A stretch of DNA of 64,000 bases. It comes from Helopsaltes ochotensis. Lineage: Eukaryota > Chordata > Aves > Passeriformes > Locustellidae. Within the stretch, counting starts at the first letter, position 1; every line of letters starts with the position of its first letter. Below are positions 37,601 through 45,781 of the stretch, in pieces. The notes beneath the pieces are model-generated. The model worked only from the letters and a program-made list of their open reading frames with translations. It was not told the origin of the DNA and searched no databases. Position numbers and translations under genes: made by a program. The stretch is taken from the NCBI GenBank assembly GCA_013400155.1, contig VXBM01000001.1:1760276-1824275 (forward strand), read 5' to 3'.

Positions 37601-38606
37601 GGCTTCAATAAAAGCAGGATCTCCTCTCCGTCGTTAAAAGCGCTGTTTTTGTAAGGGAGTGTGTAATACACTGAAATCCCAGTCTTGAGTCAGTCACAGG
37701 GCCTGTCTCTGATTACAGCTATTAGCAGATGCTTCCAAAAGGACATTGGGGCAGGAATGCGGTGAGGCACATCCTGCTGTGGTCTGGCACCGTGAGGCTT
37801 TGAGTCTTCCTGAGTCCAGGGCTTTATTCACATATGTTTAAGGGCTCTCAACAACTTCTCCCCCTTTGAATGTGTCAAATTTCATGCCACGGTGAGGCAA
37901 AGCCTCTCATATTTGTAAACGTAGTTTATAATGCCATGATAAGTCTCAGAAATATTTGCCTTTGTGCCACTTAGCTGGCCTTGGTAGAATAGGTGGATAA
38001 TTTCCACTGTTACTCCAAGTTCAGAGTTCTTTCTTCTAGGCTTGGCTTGTAAAATTTCTGTTGTAATGTGATCAGACCAACTGTTTGAGTCCTGTCTTGG
38101 AACATAAGCTATCTCTATTGGAAAAGCTTAGCTTTCCAGTAATGCAGAGTATCATTTACATAAAAATTAAATTATACATATATGCCTAGTATTGATTGCA
38201 ATTAAAAACTGTAATTAACCATTTTTAAAGACTATTAATTGCCCCCAACAATGCAAAAAAACCCTGAAGTTCTTTGTAGTATGTGTGATATCTCAGGTTA
38301 CAGAGCAAGGAGTGATACATGTAACACATGGCTGAAGAATCTACTTAGCAATTAATGAAAGTTGGCAACAAGGTGGCTCTTTCAGTGTTGTTTTTTTGGA
38401 GATGTTTGGGGTTGATTTACATATGGGAAACTGGCAAGTGTTTGAGAATAAAATTCCAGGGACTTTTTCCAGCTCATTGTGTTGCTCCCAAGCTAAGCAC
38501 TTGCTTACTCTACTCATTTCTTCTGACACCAGATTTCTGACTTCTATGCTAATTTATTTTTACTCTTTAGGGAAAACTACATGACTTCTGGGAGCCAGAT
38601 TCATGA
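16638..38606 (+). CDS. SLF2: SLF2, SMC5-SMC6 complex localisation factor 2 (spliced gene span)
   Basis: In vertebrates SLF2 works with SLF1 downstream of RAD18 to bring the SMC5/6 complex to damaged DNA, and with SIMC1 to target SMC5/6 to other nuclear sites. It is nuclear. Nineteen coding segments here join with matching phases and canonical GT-AG sites, giving about 960 codons without exon 1; the human protein is about 1,170 residues as I recall. The N-terminal half is Ser-rich, acidic and probably disordered. The second half (from 24558 on) is the conserved helical FAM178 region, with landmarks IPDKHPGEDLF, LSSAYRDTL, ILKWLFQ, DWDTKVPELCL, HHNLLWLVQL, YVLLHLVSEAS, GDIREDARMFY and the C-terminal HDFWEPDS. 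Its sequence and exon order follow human SLF2 as remembered. Exon 1 is missing, probably in the gap. The N-terminal exon at 17153-17789 is degraded (separate entries). The introns hold the repeats listed separately and no other gene I can support. Confidence 0.95.
17153..17262 (+). CDS. SLF2: SLF2 exon 3, intact 5' part
   Basis: It follows a ccataaag acceptor and continues the frame from exon 2. The translation runs DRTVLSSPDKGN through GFERNSSSPKK and resembles the human segment that ends in FERKLSSPKK. If splicing uses the AAG|gtcaga donor at 17263, the exon ends in phase 0 and joins 18498 directly in frame. If it uses AAAAAG|gtgcca at 17277, it ends after two codon bases and would need the 17717 acceptor. 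Without splicing, the frame stops 12 codons later (KVRRKRCQTK then stop). Confidence 0.8.
17263..17801 (+). pseudogene. SLF2: Decayed remainder of SLF2 exon 3
   Basis: From 17277 in the frame starting at multiples of three, the translation still follows the human N-terminal region in order: VPD-stop-ISPVIGVF, then QMRSLTKKEK, then TSLSSRQISP, then FRLSLEALCREREWEKQKLK. The frame is one base off that of the intact 5' part. It is broken by TAA at 17286, TAG at 17463 and TGA at 17616, then closed by TAA at 17802. An ancestral exon ending at 17789 with the CCT|gtaaag donor would have phase 0 once the slip is allowed for, exactly what the next exon (18498) requires. So this is the remains of a once continuous exon. 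Base-call error could explain one lesion but hardly four. Confidence 0.8.
17717..17789 (+). CDS. SLF2: Candidate retained exon from the decayed SLF2 exon 3
   Basis: A pyrimidine-rich stretch with a possible branch site (ctgat) precedes the atttag acceptor at 17715-17716. The segment starts with one base completing a codon, then reads LSLEALCREREWEKQKLKQP and KPHP, and ends in phase 0 at a gtaaag donor. It would join in frame both to a 17276 donor upstream and to 18498 downstream. It covers the best conserved part of the decayed exon (human-like LSL..CRERE). Splicing is inferred from sites and phase only. Confidence 0.4.
18498..18555 (+). CDS. SLF2: SLF2 coding exon 4
   Basis: A 58-bp exon between ctttattttag and CAG|gtatga. 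It starts in phase 0 and leaves one base. It reads GNGCPIRKIMPFGSREIVS and continues to D-D-P-S in the next exon. The human counterpart is poorly conserved, so support comes from the splice sites, the open frame and the phase match on both sides. Confidence 0.75.
19232..20355 (+). CDS. SLF2: SLF2 large central exon
   Basis: An 1,124-bp exon from a cttcacag acceptor to CAT|gtaagt, phase 1 in and phase 0 out. It encodes about 375 residues of Ser-, Lys- and Glu-rich, probably disordered sequence. Landmarks are FVKNIFLNSPHDDVLQL (human FIKHIALKTPGDVLRL, as remembered), two acidic serine clusters (DVDSSDESE and SSSESEDD) that fit CK2 sites, and a run of six Asp encoded by six GAT codons (20218-20235). 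The frame stays open 300 bases past the donor (to 20655). That tail loses homology and is intron. Confidence 0.93.
20935..21018. repeat. 84-bp hairpin-bearing element, copy B
   Basis: The second copy of the element at 16231-16314, same orientation, 4.7 kb downstream in another SLF2 intron. The main stem has one mismatch here. In the 3' part, a C-to-T change relative to copy A turns a possible G-C pair into a G-U pair of a small second stem. Confidence 0.85.
21745..22280 (+). mobile_element. Solo LTR of an avian ERVL-like endogenous retrovirus
   Basis: The intronic segment has the familiar order of the common avian LTR. It starts 'gtactgagcctggctggg' and passes through 'cagtgttgataata', 'gagcagtacttgcacagc' and 'tcatgctcagcaat'. 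It ends with 'ttatcttaacccatgaattc' and 'gctgtgtggtgcttagctgc'. It is well diverged. No retroviral gene sequence adjoins either end, so it is a solo LTR left by recombination. Ends are approximate. Confidence 0.8.
23543..23625 (+). CDS. SLF2: SLF2 exon, start of the conserved C-terminal half
   Basis: An 83-bp exon between catttacag and AG|gtttgt, phase 0 in and phase 2 out. It reads LSRTPVLTKVSYVNSLDHLL then KEKEESR. The charged helix resembles the human LERLVKEMEDTQR segment that precedes the QLQEDI motif. Confidence 0.93.
24558..24668 (+). CDS. SLF2: SLF2 exon with QLQEDI motif
   Basis: A 111-bp exon after a gttatttcag acceptor, phase 2 in and out. It reads LEEIEKQLQEDIEREDNAS and a highly acidic stretch ending DDLSEENR. 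KQLQEDI is shared with human SLF2. The donor is AG|gtcctt, weaker than the others, but phase and homology to the next exon support it. The reading frame runs on into the intron for 13 codons. Confidence 0.92.
24945..25112 (+). CDS. SLF2: SLF2 exon with IPDKHPGEDLF motif
   Basis: A 168-bp exon between tttttacag and AA|gtaaga, phase 2 in and out. It encodes AFIKRYSVVTYVIPDKHPGE and then QHNLDLRNFQFFPQNRIEYL. These match the start of the conserved FAM178 region of human SLF2 (IPDHHPGE, LDLR). Confidence 0.96.
25186..25227. repeat. Perfect 18-bp inverted repeat (hairpin)
   Basis: Arms 25186-25203 and 25210-25227 are exact reverse complements (left arm TGTTTAATCTTTGCATGC) around the 6-base loop AAATGA. 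The top strand also contains an exact octamer motif ATGCAAAT at 25200-25207. It lies in an SLF2 intron 73 bases after a donor and directly before a CR1-derived fragment. Confidence 0.95.
25231..25248 (-). mobile_element. Small CR1-like fragment
   Basis: The 18 bases GGACCCACAAGGATCATC are identical to part of the minus-strand CR1 copy at 26344 and fit the CR1 3' region. Flanks do not extend the match clearly, so this is only a short remnant or an imported piece next to the hairpin. Confidence 0.5.
26344..26460 (-). mobile_element. CR1 LINE 3'-end fragment, minus strand
   Basis: It begins 'aatcacagaatatccggagt' and continues 'ggaagggacccacaaggatc', the reverse complement of the avian CR1 3' end. 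It fades after the 'ccctggtctgaccaa' block. It lies in an SLF2 intron and is oriented against the gene. Confidence 0.85.
27089..27191 (+). CDS. SLF2: SLF2 exon with ILKWLFQ motif
   Basis: A 103-bp exon between ctcttacag and CAG|gtgagt, phase 2 in and phase 0 out. It reads CSVTQQVFLVVNGVLSSAY then DTLCSIPILKWLFQ. This corresponds to the human segment ending PVPVLKWLF. Confidence 0.96.
28566..28641 (+). CDS. SLF2: SLF2 exon MMSIHLDHCVS
   Basis: A 76-bp exon between tcttcacag and T|gtaagt, phase 0 in and phase 1 out. It reads MMSIHLDHCVSTKILERLME then LTLKN. This parallels human MMSVH..C.VS.QIL..LMEIT. Confidence 0.96.
29914..30055 (+). CDS. SLF2: SLF2 exon with KPWIPSIADISAVF motif
   Basis: A 142-bp exon between tatttgtag and TT|gtaagt, phase 1 in and phase 2 out. 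It encodes QFKPWIPSIADISAVFVNMG and SLFPLQHLQPPFNEHDI. Human SLF2 has the same WIPSL.D..AVF.NMG and SLFPL..LQPDFN pattern. Confidence 0.96.
30491..30599 (+). CDS. SLF2: SLF2 exon SQVQKTVSQQ
   Basis: A 109-bp exon between cttccactag and AAG|gtgaga, phase 2 in and phase 0 out. It reads SQVQKTVSQQHPNGDTAVAS and ends NNLINVIK. The start of the segment is variable between species and its end matches human TNILNVVK. Confidence 0.94.
31015..31040. repeat. 11-bp perfect hairpin
   Basis: TATTGCCATTG (31015-31025) and its exact complement (31030-31040) flank the 4-base loop CTCA. It lies in an SLF2 intron 200 bases before the next exon. Confidence 0.9.
31240..31416 (+). CDS. SLF2: SLF2 exon FLVFCTSVIHDGYTDQEIW
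   Basis: A 177-bp exon between cttttaaag and AAG|gtaact, phase 0 in and out. It reads FLVFCTSVIHDGYTDQEIWL then LLFKISLEKQLK and ends MNIKDWDTK. FKISLEKQLK and RDWNTK-like residues are shared with human SLF2. Confidence 0.96.
31960..32057 (+). CDS. SLF2: SLF2 exon VPELCLAVSELSSSHHNLLW
   Basis: A 98-bp exon between cttttgaag and CG|gtaatg, phase 0 in and phase 2 out. It encodes VPELCLAVSELSSSHHNLLW followed by LVQLMPSWIARG. This is one of the best conserved stretches of the family. Confidence 0.96.
32727..32814 (+). CDS. SLF2: SLF2 exon ELRRRLSLVIIAKFL
   Basis: An 88-bp exon between atttttcag and CAG|gtactg, phase 2 in and phase 0 out. It reads ELRRRLSLVIIAKFLHKRHV then EIPDDSDDQ, parallel to human [20 protein letters not shown]. 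Confidence 0.96.
33297..33422 (+). CDS. SLF2: SLF2 exon MFLLHHFLVCMKPSYLLKKM
   Basis: A 126-bp exon between tatctgtag and GAG|gtatac, phase 0 in and out. It encodes MFLLHHFLVCMKPSYLLKKM and a charged linker ending AELEHE. Human has HRYLVQMKPSDLLKKM at this place. Confidence 0.95.
34237..34314 (+). CDS. SLF2: SLF2 exon VYYLIYVLLHLVSEAS
   Basis: A 78-bp exon between ttctccccag and AGG|gtaagt, phase 0 in and out. It reads VYYLIYVLLHLVSEASFLDV and ends VNSSQR. Human has AYYLTYILLHLVGEVS. Confidence 0.96.
35334..35640 (+). other. Unexplained open frame in an SLF2 intron
   Basis: An 80-codon open frame (ATG at 35390, stop by 35629) contains an amphipathic, protein-like stretch (KIIRNLERIKDQPDKTLDIF). 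It lies between two good SLF2 exons whose phases already match (both phase 0). It does not resemble SLF2 or any family I recognise. It may be chance, or a fragment of an old insertion. Confidence 0.25.
35904..35990 (+). CDS. SLF2: SLF2 exon with GDIREDARMFYRSK motif
   Basis: An 87-bp exon between ctttatttag and AAG|gtaaga, phase 0 in and out. It encodes QHLLKLCRALDKHIKGDIRE then DARMFYRSK. Human reads CDIREDARLFYRTK here. Confidence 0.97.
37355..37423 (+). CDS. SLF2: SLF2 penultimate exon
   Basis: A 69-bp exon between aatttgcag and CAG|gtactg, phase 0 in and out. It reads VKGLAARIYGKWQDVIQTTR then LTQ, close to human VKDLVARIHGKWQEIIQ. Confidence 0.97.
38571..38606 (+). CDS. SLF2: SLF2 last coding exon and stop
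   Basis: After a tactctttag acceptor the frame reads GKLHDFWEPDS and stops at TGA (38604-38606). Human SLF2 ends with the nearly identical QLHDFWVPDS, so the C-terminus is complete. Confidence 0.97.
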   Translation, partial: GKLHDFWEPDS

Positions 38607-40090
38607 AATCTTGCCTAGTTAATGGAAAATAACAGAAACTGTGAAATCAAGGAGGATGTAGAATGAATGGAGCTTCACCTTGTCCGGAACAGAAGAAATC
38701 AGTCACCTGAGTTAGAACTTGAGCTTGATTCAGACGAGCATTAGACACATGAGAATCTGATTTGACTAACATTGTTTTTTACTACAAGTGCTCTACTTCT
38801 GAAAATTTGAAGTGGATAAAATTAAAAAAACCCCAGCTGTTCCTATAGCCCAGTCAGAACTGGCTAGAAGTATTTTACTGTATTGAAAGCTGAGGGGAGT
38901 TTTCTTGTTTCCCTTGTTAATCTCAAGACGTGTTTGAAAACAGGATGTATTTATTTTCTTGCCAGCACATACCTGCAAGCATTGTTTTAGGTTGGCTGGG
39001 AAGGAACTGCCCCGTGACATGAAATGCGAGTTCAGGAGGAGTGTTAGACCTCCCCTGTTGTGAGCAGGTGAGGAAGTGGTTCAGATGTGGGCTGAATCAT
39101 GGTAATCTGCAAAGCAGAATTGGTATGAACATCCAGTGTCTTAAAAATACAAAATACAGCAGTTGCACCTTCTTTAAATTGAGAATAAAATATCATTTCA
39201 GTGGAGATTAGAGAACAGCATTTGGCTCACCTTTATAAAGACTGTGAAAGCCGTATGATGACTGAATTCCTTGGTGTGAAATCCTGCTGCACACACAATA
39301 TGTGCTCAAAGCTCCAGGAGCTGCTTATGAAATAATCAGAGGAAGATGTGATCTCCTTTTGTGCTCTCTGTACAAATATTATCACTTAAATCTTAACACT
39401 GTGGTTTGTCTATAGGATGGGTGTATATAGGAAGAAAGAGTTAAGGTATTGGGTAGGGATTCCCATAATAAGTGAGATTTTTAATAACATCAATATGTGT
39501 GTTTTATAATACTGTTTTAATTCTTGTAGATTACCCTGTCTTGTATGATAAATTCTCTATTATAAGAATGTAAAATAAGCCTTCAAAAACCTGCCAACCA
39601 CAAAACCTTCAACTACAAATATGTGTATTACATATAAATGAGCTGCTATAAAATGGACACATCTTAGGGGAAATCTATTAGATTTGCAAATTCATACTAA
39701 ATGTTTTTTCAATATTACATTGTTATGTCAATGCCATCTTTTGCTCTTTGATAGCGTATCTACTCTCCCTCTCCTAAGTTGCTTACTCTGTTGAATATAC
39801 TGTATGTAATTTTATTAATGTTTTTATTTTTTCCACTAATATTGTATAAAGGTAAAAAAATGCAGAATGTTTACTGTATTTAATGTGTATATATTTTCTT
39901 ACTGTGTAAAGTTGACATTGCTGGCATGTATATTTTGAAGAAAAGGGGAGGGGTTTAGATGAACAGCTTTTGTACTGCAGTTCAAAGCATGTTGAAACTG
40001 CTGAGGGTTTTTCCACACAAAATAACCTCTTTGATATTTACTTTCCTTTAACAGAACAACGAAAAAATAAAACCAGACACTCCTTTCTAG
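38607..40090 (+). other. SLF2: SLF2 3' untranslated region (approximate)
   Basis: AT-rich non-coding sequence follows the stop. AATAAA signals occur at 39184-39189 and 40066-40071, giving two possible 3' ends. The distal end is set by the second signal and is an estimate. No other gene is visible here. Confidence 0.6.
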
Positions 40091-43000
40091 TTAAATGTCC
40101 CTGGACAAAATGGGCTCTGTTTCACACACAAAAAAAAGCTGCAGGTCCTATTTTAATCTTAAGACACGTGACAATTCTTGGGTTCACAGCTGGTTAGCTC
40201 ACTATAGATGGAGACAGTCTTGAAATCATTCTCAGCTCAGCCAGTCCTCTGTTTTCATGCTTTGTCCCTGTTCTAGCACTTTCCCTCTTTCCCCCACTCC
40301 TGCTTGGTCTGGACTTCTCTTCCGTCTGTTTTATAGTTGAGGAGTAATTCCTCAAGTGCTGAAGAATAGATGTGGGTTAAATTGGTCCTCATCAGAATCT
40401 TTACAGAGATGATTCCCAAGCATCACTACAGGGTCTTTACAAGGGGGTCCTGGCAGTGAAATAGCAAACCTGCTGCCCTTGTGTTTTGCCAACTCATTTG
40501 CTGTCCCTCAGCCAGGACTTACATGCATTGGAAAAGGTTGTTTGCACTCTAAAGGTCTTAACTGCTTTGTATGTCTTCAGATAAGCATTTTGCACTGAGG
40601 TCTGTCTTTTTCCTAGTATGTTGGCTATATTAAGAACCTGATTGTCACATACCATGTGGAAGTAGGTGCACTTTATTGCAGTAATAACAGAAAAAAAATT
40701 AAAGTCTGGTTAAGAAATATGTTTGTAGCTCCTTGCTGCCTTTTTAAAAAATATTTTATTTTTGTTTTCTGACAAGCCTCTCTATGGCTTAAAATAACCC
40801 AAACACTTTGGTTTTAAAGCTGAAGAAACCTGGCAGTGAAACTGTGCATCTTGTGTTCTCACTGTTCCTGTTGTGGAACTTGGTAATGGATGGGGATTTC
40901 AGAAGTGATTAATGACTTGCAGGTAGGTCTGGCTGAAGGTCAGTAGGACACTTCATTGATGTAGCAGCTGCACGAGCTCTCTGAAGTCCCCAAAGCTGAT
41001 GATTTAATTGAGAATGTCTTTGGGAAAAGCAGGTGACTGGAACACCTTAAGTGTGTTATTGGTGGAGCATATGGTTAGATTGCTGCAAAGGCATTTGAGA
41101 AGCAGGATTTCAGTGAGGAGAAACGACTTCTAATACTTGGGGATGGATGCTGCAGTGCTGGTTTTCTGAGCACAGCCAGATCTGTCTCCATTAGAGATAA
41201 TCTCTGCTCAGCAATGTCCACCACCAGTCCTGGGTGCTCGGGGACTGCTGTGGGGATTCAAGCAAGTACTTCCAGGTAGTTGGGTTCCTCTGCTCATCCT
41301 GTCACTAGCAGGAATACTGGAGCTACAGTACTAATGCTGGTCTCCTCTTTGTTTTCTTTCCCAGGAGAGCTGTATCTATAACACTATCCCTGGCTTTGGG
41401 GTGTTTTGTTTTGTTGGTTCATCTTCCTCTGGTTTGTGGTGGCTGTGGGACTTTTTGTTGTACTGAGAAGGGCAAATCAGAAAGATTTCTGATGGAGATG
41501 ACCCTCCTAATTTTTCTGGAGTTTTGTTCCTTGGGGTTGTGAGCTTTCTGGAAAACTACTTGCCCAAAATTCACCAGTGAGAAACACTACCCTCTGCCAG
41601 AGGGGCAGCTATTTCCACTGGCATATTAATGCTTCTTTCTGCATCCAGAAAGAAAGAAAAGGTTCTTAGGACTCACTGACTTTGAACAGGGAAGAAGTTT
41701 GATGTGCTTGTAGAAGCCTAAGCAGCTGCTGAGAAGCTCCAAAGGAGCTGCCCAGAGAGGTCAGACAATCATTAGTGGATTTAGCTTATTCCTTCTGGTT
41801 TAACTTATCAGAATTCCTTTAATTGCTCTTTCCCCCTCAGGCTGTGAAATACCTTCATGTTTTGCCTTGTGGAGCTTTACTGGCAGGGCTCTTTCTTATC
41901 ACGTGTTGAAAAGGGCTTTCAGTGCTGGCGTGGGCTGCTGGTGGGAAGGATCCTAGGAAAAAGTAAATTCCTCGAAGGGCTTCTCTTTTCTGAGAGGCTT
42001 TTAATTTTGCCTGGCTGATGCTTTTCTCAGCCAGCGCTTCCCCTCGCCTTTGCAGTCAGGAATTTGAAGGGAAGTACTTTATCTGGTATCAAAAACAAGG
42101 TTGGGTGGTGAGAGAAGAAAGACATTCGTGTCTTCCTATCTTGATATTTTGTATCGGTTTGGAGAAAGCCGGTCCTATACTTCCAGGCTGCTTTTAAGTG
42201 GCGTTCGGATACCTTGTCCTTTTTTGAATGCCTCCCTTGTCTGTGCGTGGTTGAGCGGCTGCTAATGTTTCACCTCCTTCAGCTTTCCTGCCACCTCCCA
42301 GTTCCCTGTAGGGAGGCCACAGGGGAGGGGATGGAAACTCCATTGGAATTGTTCCCTTCATTGTCATCAAAGCCTTTGCCTTCAGCCTAAAGCTTTTCAA
42401 GGCAGGTTTGGCCCGTACGGTGTGCAGGGGTGGATAAAGGGGCCATTTTCACACACCCTTGTCCCAGTGCTTCCCTTTGGGTTTGCATTTACAGCTGAAG
42501 CTGCCTGAAGCCGGGCGAGTGATGCTCCTTCCCTCTCGCAGAGAGAAGCAGAAAAGGTAAATGGATTGATGCTGCTTTTGTGCTACGGGGCGAGTCCTTC
42601 ACCCGAGCAGTGAGCACTGTGAGCTGGGACTTGGATGCAGGCTCTGGGACTTTGCCTCTGGGTTTCAGGCTCTCTTCTCCCGAGGCTTGATGAAACTCCT
42701 GGCTCTTGGAGTTAGATGCAGGAGCAGAGGGTCCCTTTACTCTCTGGACTGACCGCCAGGCTGCAGCTGGAATAAAAACAATAGCTTCAAGCTGCCAGGG
42801 GCAGTGGTGGGGAGAAGGGGGCAAGGCATTCAGTTTCATGCTTTATTTCACACTGCGGGCTTTTATAAAGGCGGTGTAAATCATGCGGAGCAGCCACAGG
42901 CTCCACAGACAGCATCATTCAGGCTCTCAGACACGTTGATCTGCATGCTGGGAACTGAGTGTGTCCCCTTTGCCCTAACCTGGCTGTGAGGAGAGGCCTG

Positions 43001-45712
43001 CCAGGTGAGGATGCTGAGATGCTGCACCGTATATCAGCTCTTCTCCACCTTTGTGAAGTGCTGCCAGCCTCCCCTGTGTACTAACCCATTTCCCCCGCCC
43101 CCCCCGTATTTTGTGCTCCAGCATTGCTATGGTAAGGTTTGCAATGTGTTTTTCCCTCCAGTTGATTTTCTCTGATTAGCCCATTTTTCCTCTTGCCCTC
43201 ATTCTGTTTTTTTCCCGCAGTATGTGAACGCCGTTTGCTGAGAAACTGTGTCAGCCTTCCTCTAATTAAGAGTCTGGCAGGAGCCAGCACAACAGTAATT
43301 TTGGAGATGACGCTTCCAGTTTGGAGCTGACAGTAAGCTGAGGTGCTGCGGCAGGGGCTCGTGCTGGGAATGCGGGAATGTTCTCCGGCTGAGCAGGACA
43401 GGGGGACCCACGAGGAGCCTGGTGTAGGAGCAGTGAGTACCCTGGGTGCATCTCAGCTTGGGTGTTTAAACTGTGTCCTCTTGAAAAGCAGTTGCGGGAA
43501 TGGTTAAATCCGTGGTTATATCACAGGTTTAGCCCTTTGTGAGGAAGTCTCTGTGTGTGTAAAGGACAGGAATAAATTGCAGTGGCCCGGAGTCGGCTGC
43601 ATCTCTCTGAAATAGCTGTAATGTTGGAAAGTAAGATGGAGAGCTCAACAATGAAATGGCCTGAAAAAGGGCAAAGAAGGAGAAGCCATTCAATGGCGCT
43701 CTATAATATGGCTTCAGACTCCATAGTTCTTTTATTAGCAGGAAAGCTCAAAGCAAACAAAAGGAGACAGGAGCTAGGGAATCTGCTTGCCTCAGGATGT
43801 TGTGGATGCTAAAAGCTTAGAGGTTCAAAGAGCATTTTGTGGCAGAAAAATGCAGCAGGGGTCTGTGAAATGAAAGCGGTTCTCCCTGGCTGAGAAAGCT
43901 CCAGGCTGCTGATCCCTGGAGGGTGGAGCATGTGTGCTGGGGAGATATCACAGATGTCTGTCCTGTTCCTTCATCCCTGCAGGGTGCTAGGATTTGGTCC
44001 AGTGTGGTGTTACTGCCTGTATGCTTTACATGAACAGCTGAAGGATTTCACGTCATCTTACAGTTTCCAAACTGTCCGTGGTCCACCATTGTGTCTCTCC
44101 ATCCATTCCTGAGACAGAAGTTGCTGTTGAAGGTGGTGCCAACCCTTGCTCTGAAGGAGCCTAGTGAGGTGTATGGGATCAAATGTTTCATTTGGCTGAA
44201 GAGAAGTCAGTGACATTTTTTGATCTTTCTAATGACCCTGTGAGTGAGACTAGGAAAACGAGTTGTGTGGTTCAGGAGCTCCAGCAGAACACAGCCAACC
44301 ACATGCCAGAGTTGACCTCCTTCCTCTCCCCTCCCACCCCGTCCATAGATATTTGCAGCTAGGGAGAAGTACAAATAAGAGCAGAAGAGGAGATTTAAAA
44401 AAAAAAAAAAATCCTTCCTATGTGGTACCTCTAGAGCACAATTCAGCATTTTTCCTCTCCACTTGCTGTGTCAGATTTGCCTCTTGGGGGCAACCTCACC
44501 CCACTCCGGCTGAGACCAAAGGGAGTTCAAGTGCTTGGGGGCGATGACTCACTGCGCATCTCTCTCTGCCTTTGCGCTATCTGATCATTTTTAGCAATCG
44601 AGGTCATAATTTGCTGAAAGGATTTTAGGATTTAAGCCATCGAGGCTGACTGTTAGTGGCTTTTCAGAAACGATGCAATTGGCATCTTGAAGGTTCCTTT
44701 CCAGGCTTGGAGTCCTTCTAGTTTTTCTGCCTTGGTGTCCTTCAGAGAGAGGAGGCTAGCACAGAAGGACATGTGTTTTGTGGTTCTGGTTTAATAGGCA
44801 GAGCATAAATCTGTGGAAGGAAGATTTACAGTGTTCTCCTGGCTCTTTTGCCTGGTTTGGCTTGGACTGTCACTAAGCCTATCAGATAGTGCTGCGGACA
44901 CTCTGACTTGTCAGGGAAAAGAGCAAAATTATTGCTCCAGCTCCATTTCAGCCCTGAGTCCCTGAGCAGGCGTCTCATGCAAACATCGTCCACAAAAAAC
45001 CATTTGCATTTATTTAAAGGGCGTTGAGGTATATGATGGAATAAAGGAAGTATTATTCATGCTTCGTGCTGTGGTTCCTAATGGTACTTTACATGCTGAT
45101 ATGACCTACAAAGCTTGTTGTTTTGTGCCTGCAGTGCTCTGATGTTCTTCCTACCCTGAGGGTCAGAAATGACAAGAATAAATGATCATGACGAGAGTCT
45201 GGCAAATCCCTGCTCCTTCTCCTTGGAAGTGTCCTTGCCAGGGCACAGCTCAGTGACCTTGCTGGCAGAGGCAGTGGGGGAGCAGTGTCCTTGTCTGGCC
45301 CACAGGGCTGAACAGAGTGGTGTTCCTGTGGGATGTGAGGGCAAATCTGTTTATCCATATTCGTATTTCACCTTCTTCTCAAAGCACAGGAATACAGCTT
45401 GGGCTGGGCAGGGGGCTTGGCCCAAGCTGAATGTATGCAGGGCCCCTCCTCTGGAAAATACCAGGGAGGAGGCTGGAGCAAGTGAGGTTAACCTCACTTT
45501 GGACACCAAAACATAGGGGCTACTCCAAAGAGGGGTGCAGGGCCCTGCAGCCCAGTCTGCCCAGTGGAGGACTGACTCAGCCCTGCTGGGGCAGCAGCTC
45601 CTGGCTCCAGCCAGCCTGGGCACTTGGACAGCAGCAACCGCGCAGCTCATTAACCCAGCCCTCCAGCACTCGCTCTGCTGGCCTTGACACTGTCCTTCTT
45701 AATAGCACCTCT

Positions 45713-45732
45713 TCTTTCCTTTTTCTTTTTTT

Positions 45733-45779
<47 letters not shown>
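45713..45779. repeat. Poly-T tract
   Basis: A nearly pure run of T, broken by a few C at its 5' end. No retroposed gene body is evident on the side expected for a minus-strand poly-A tail. Confidence 0.95.
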
Positions 45780-45781
<2 letters not shown>

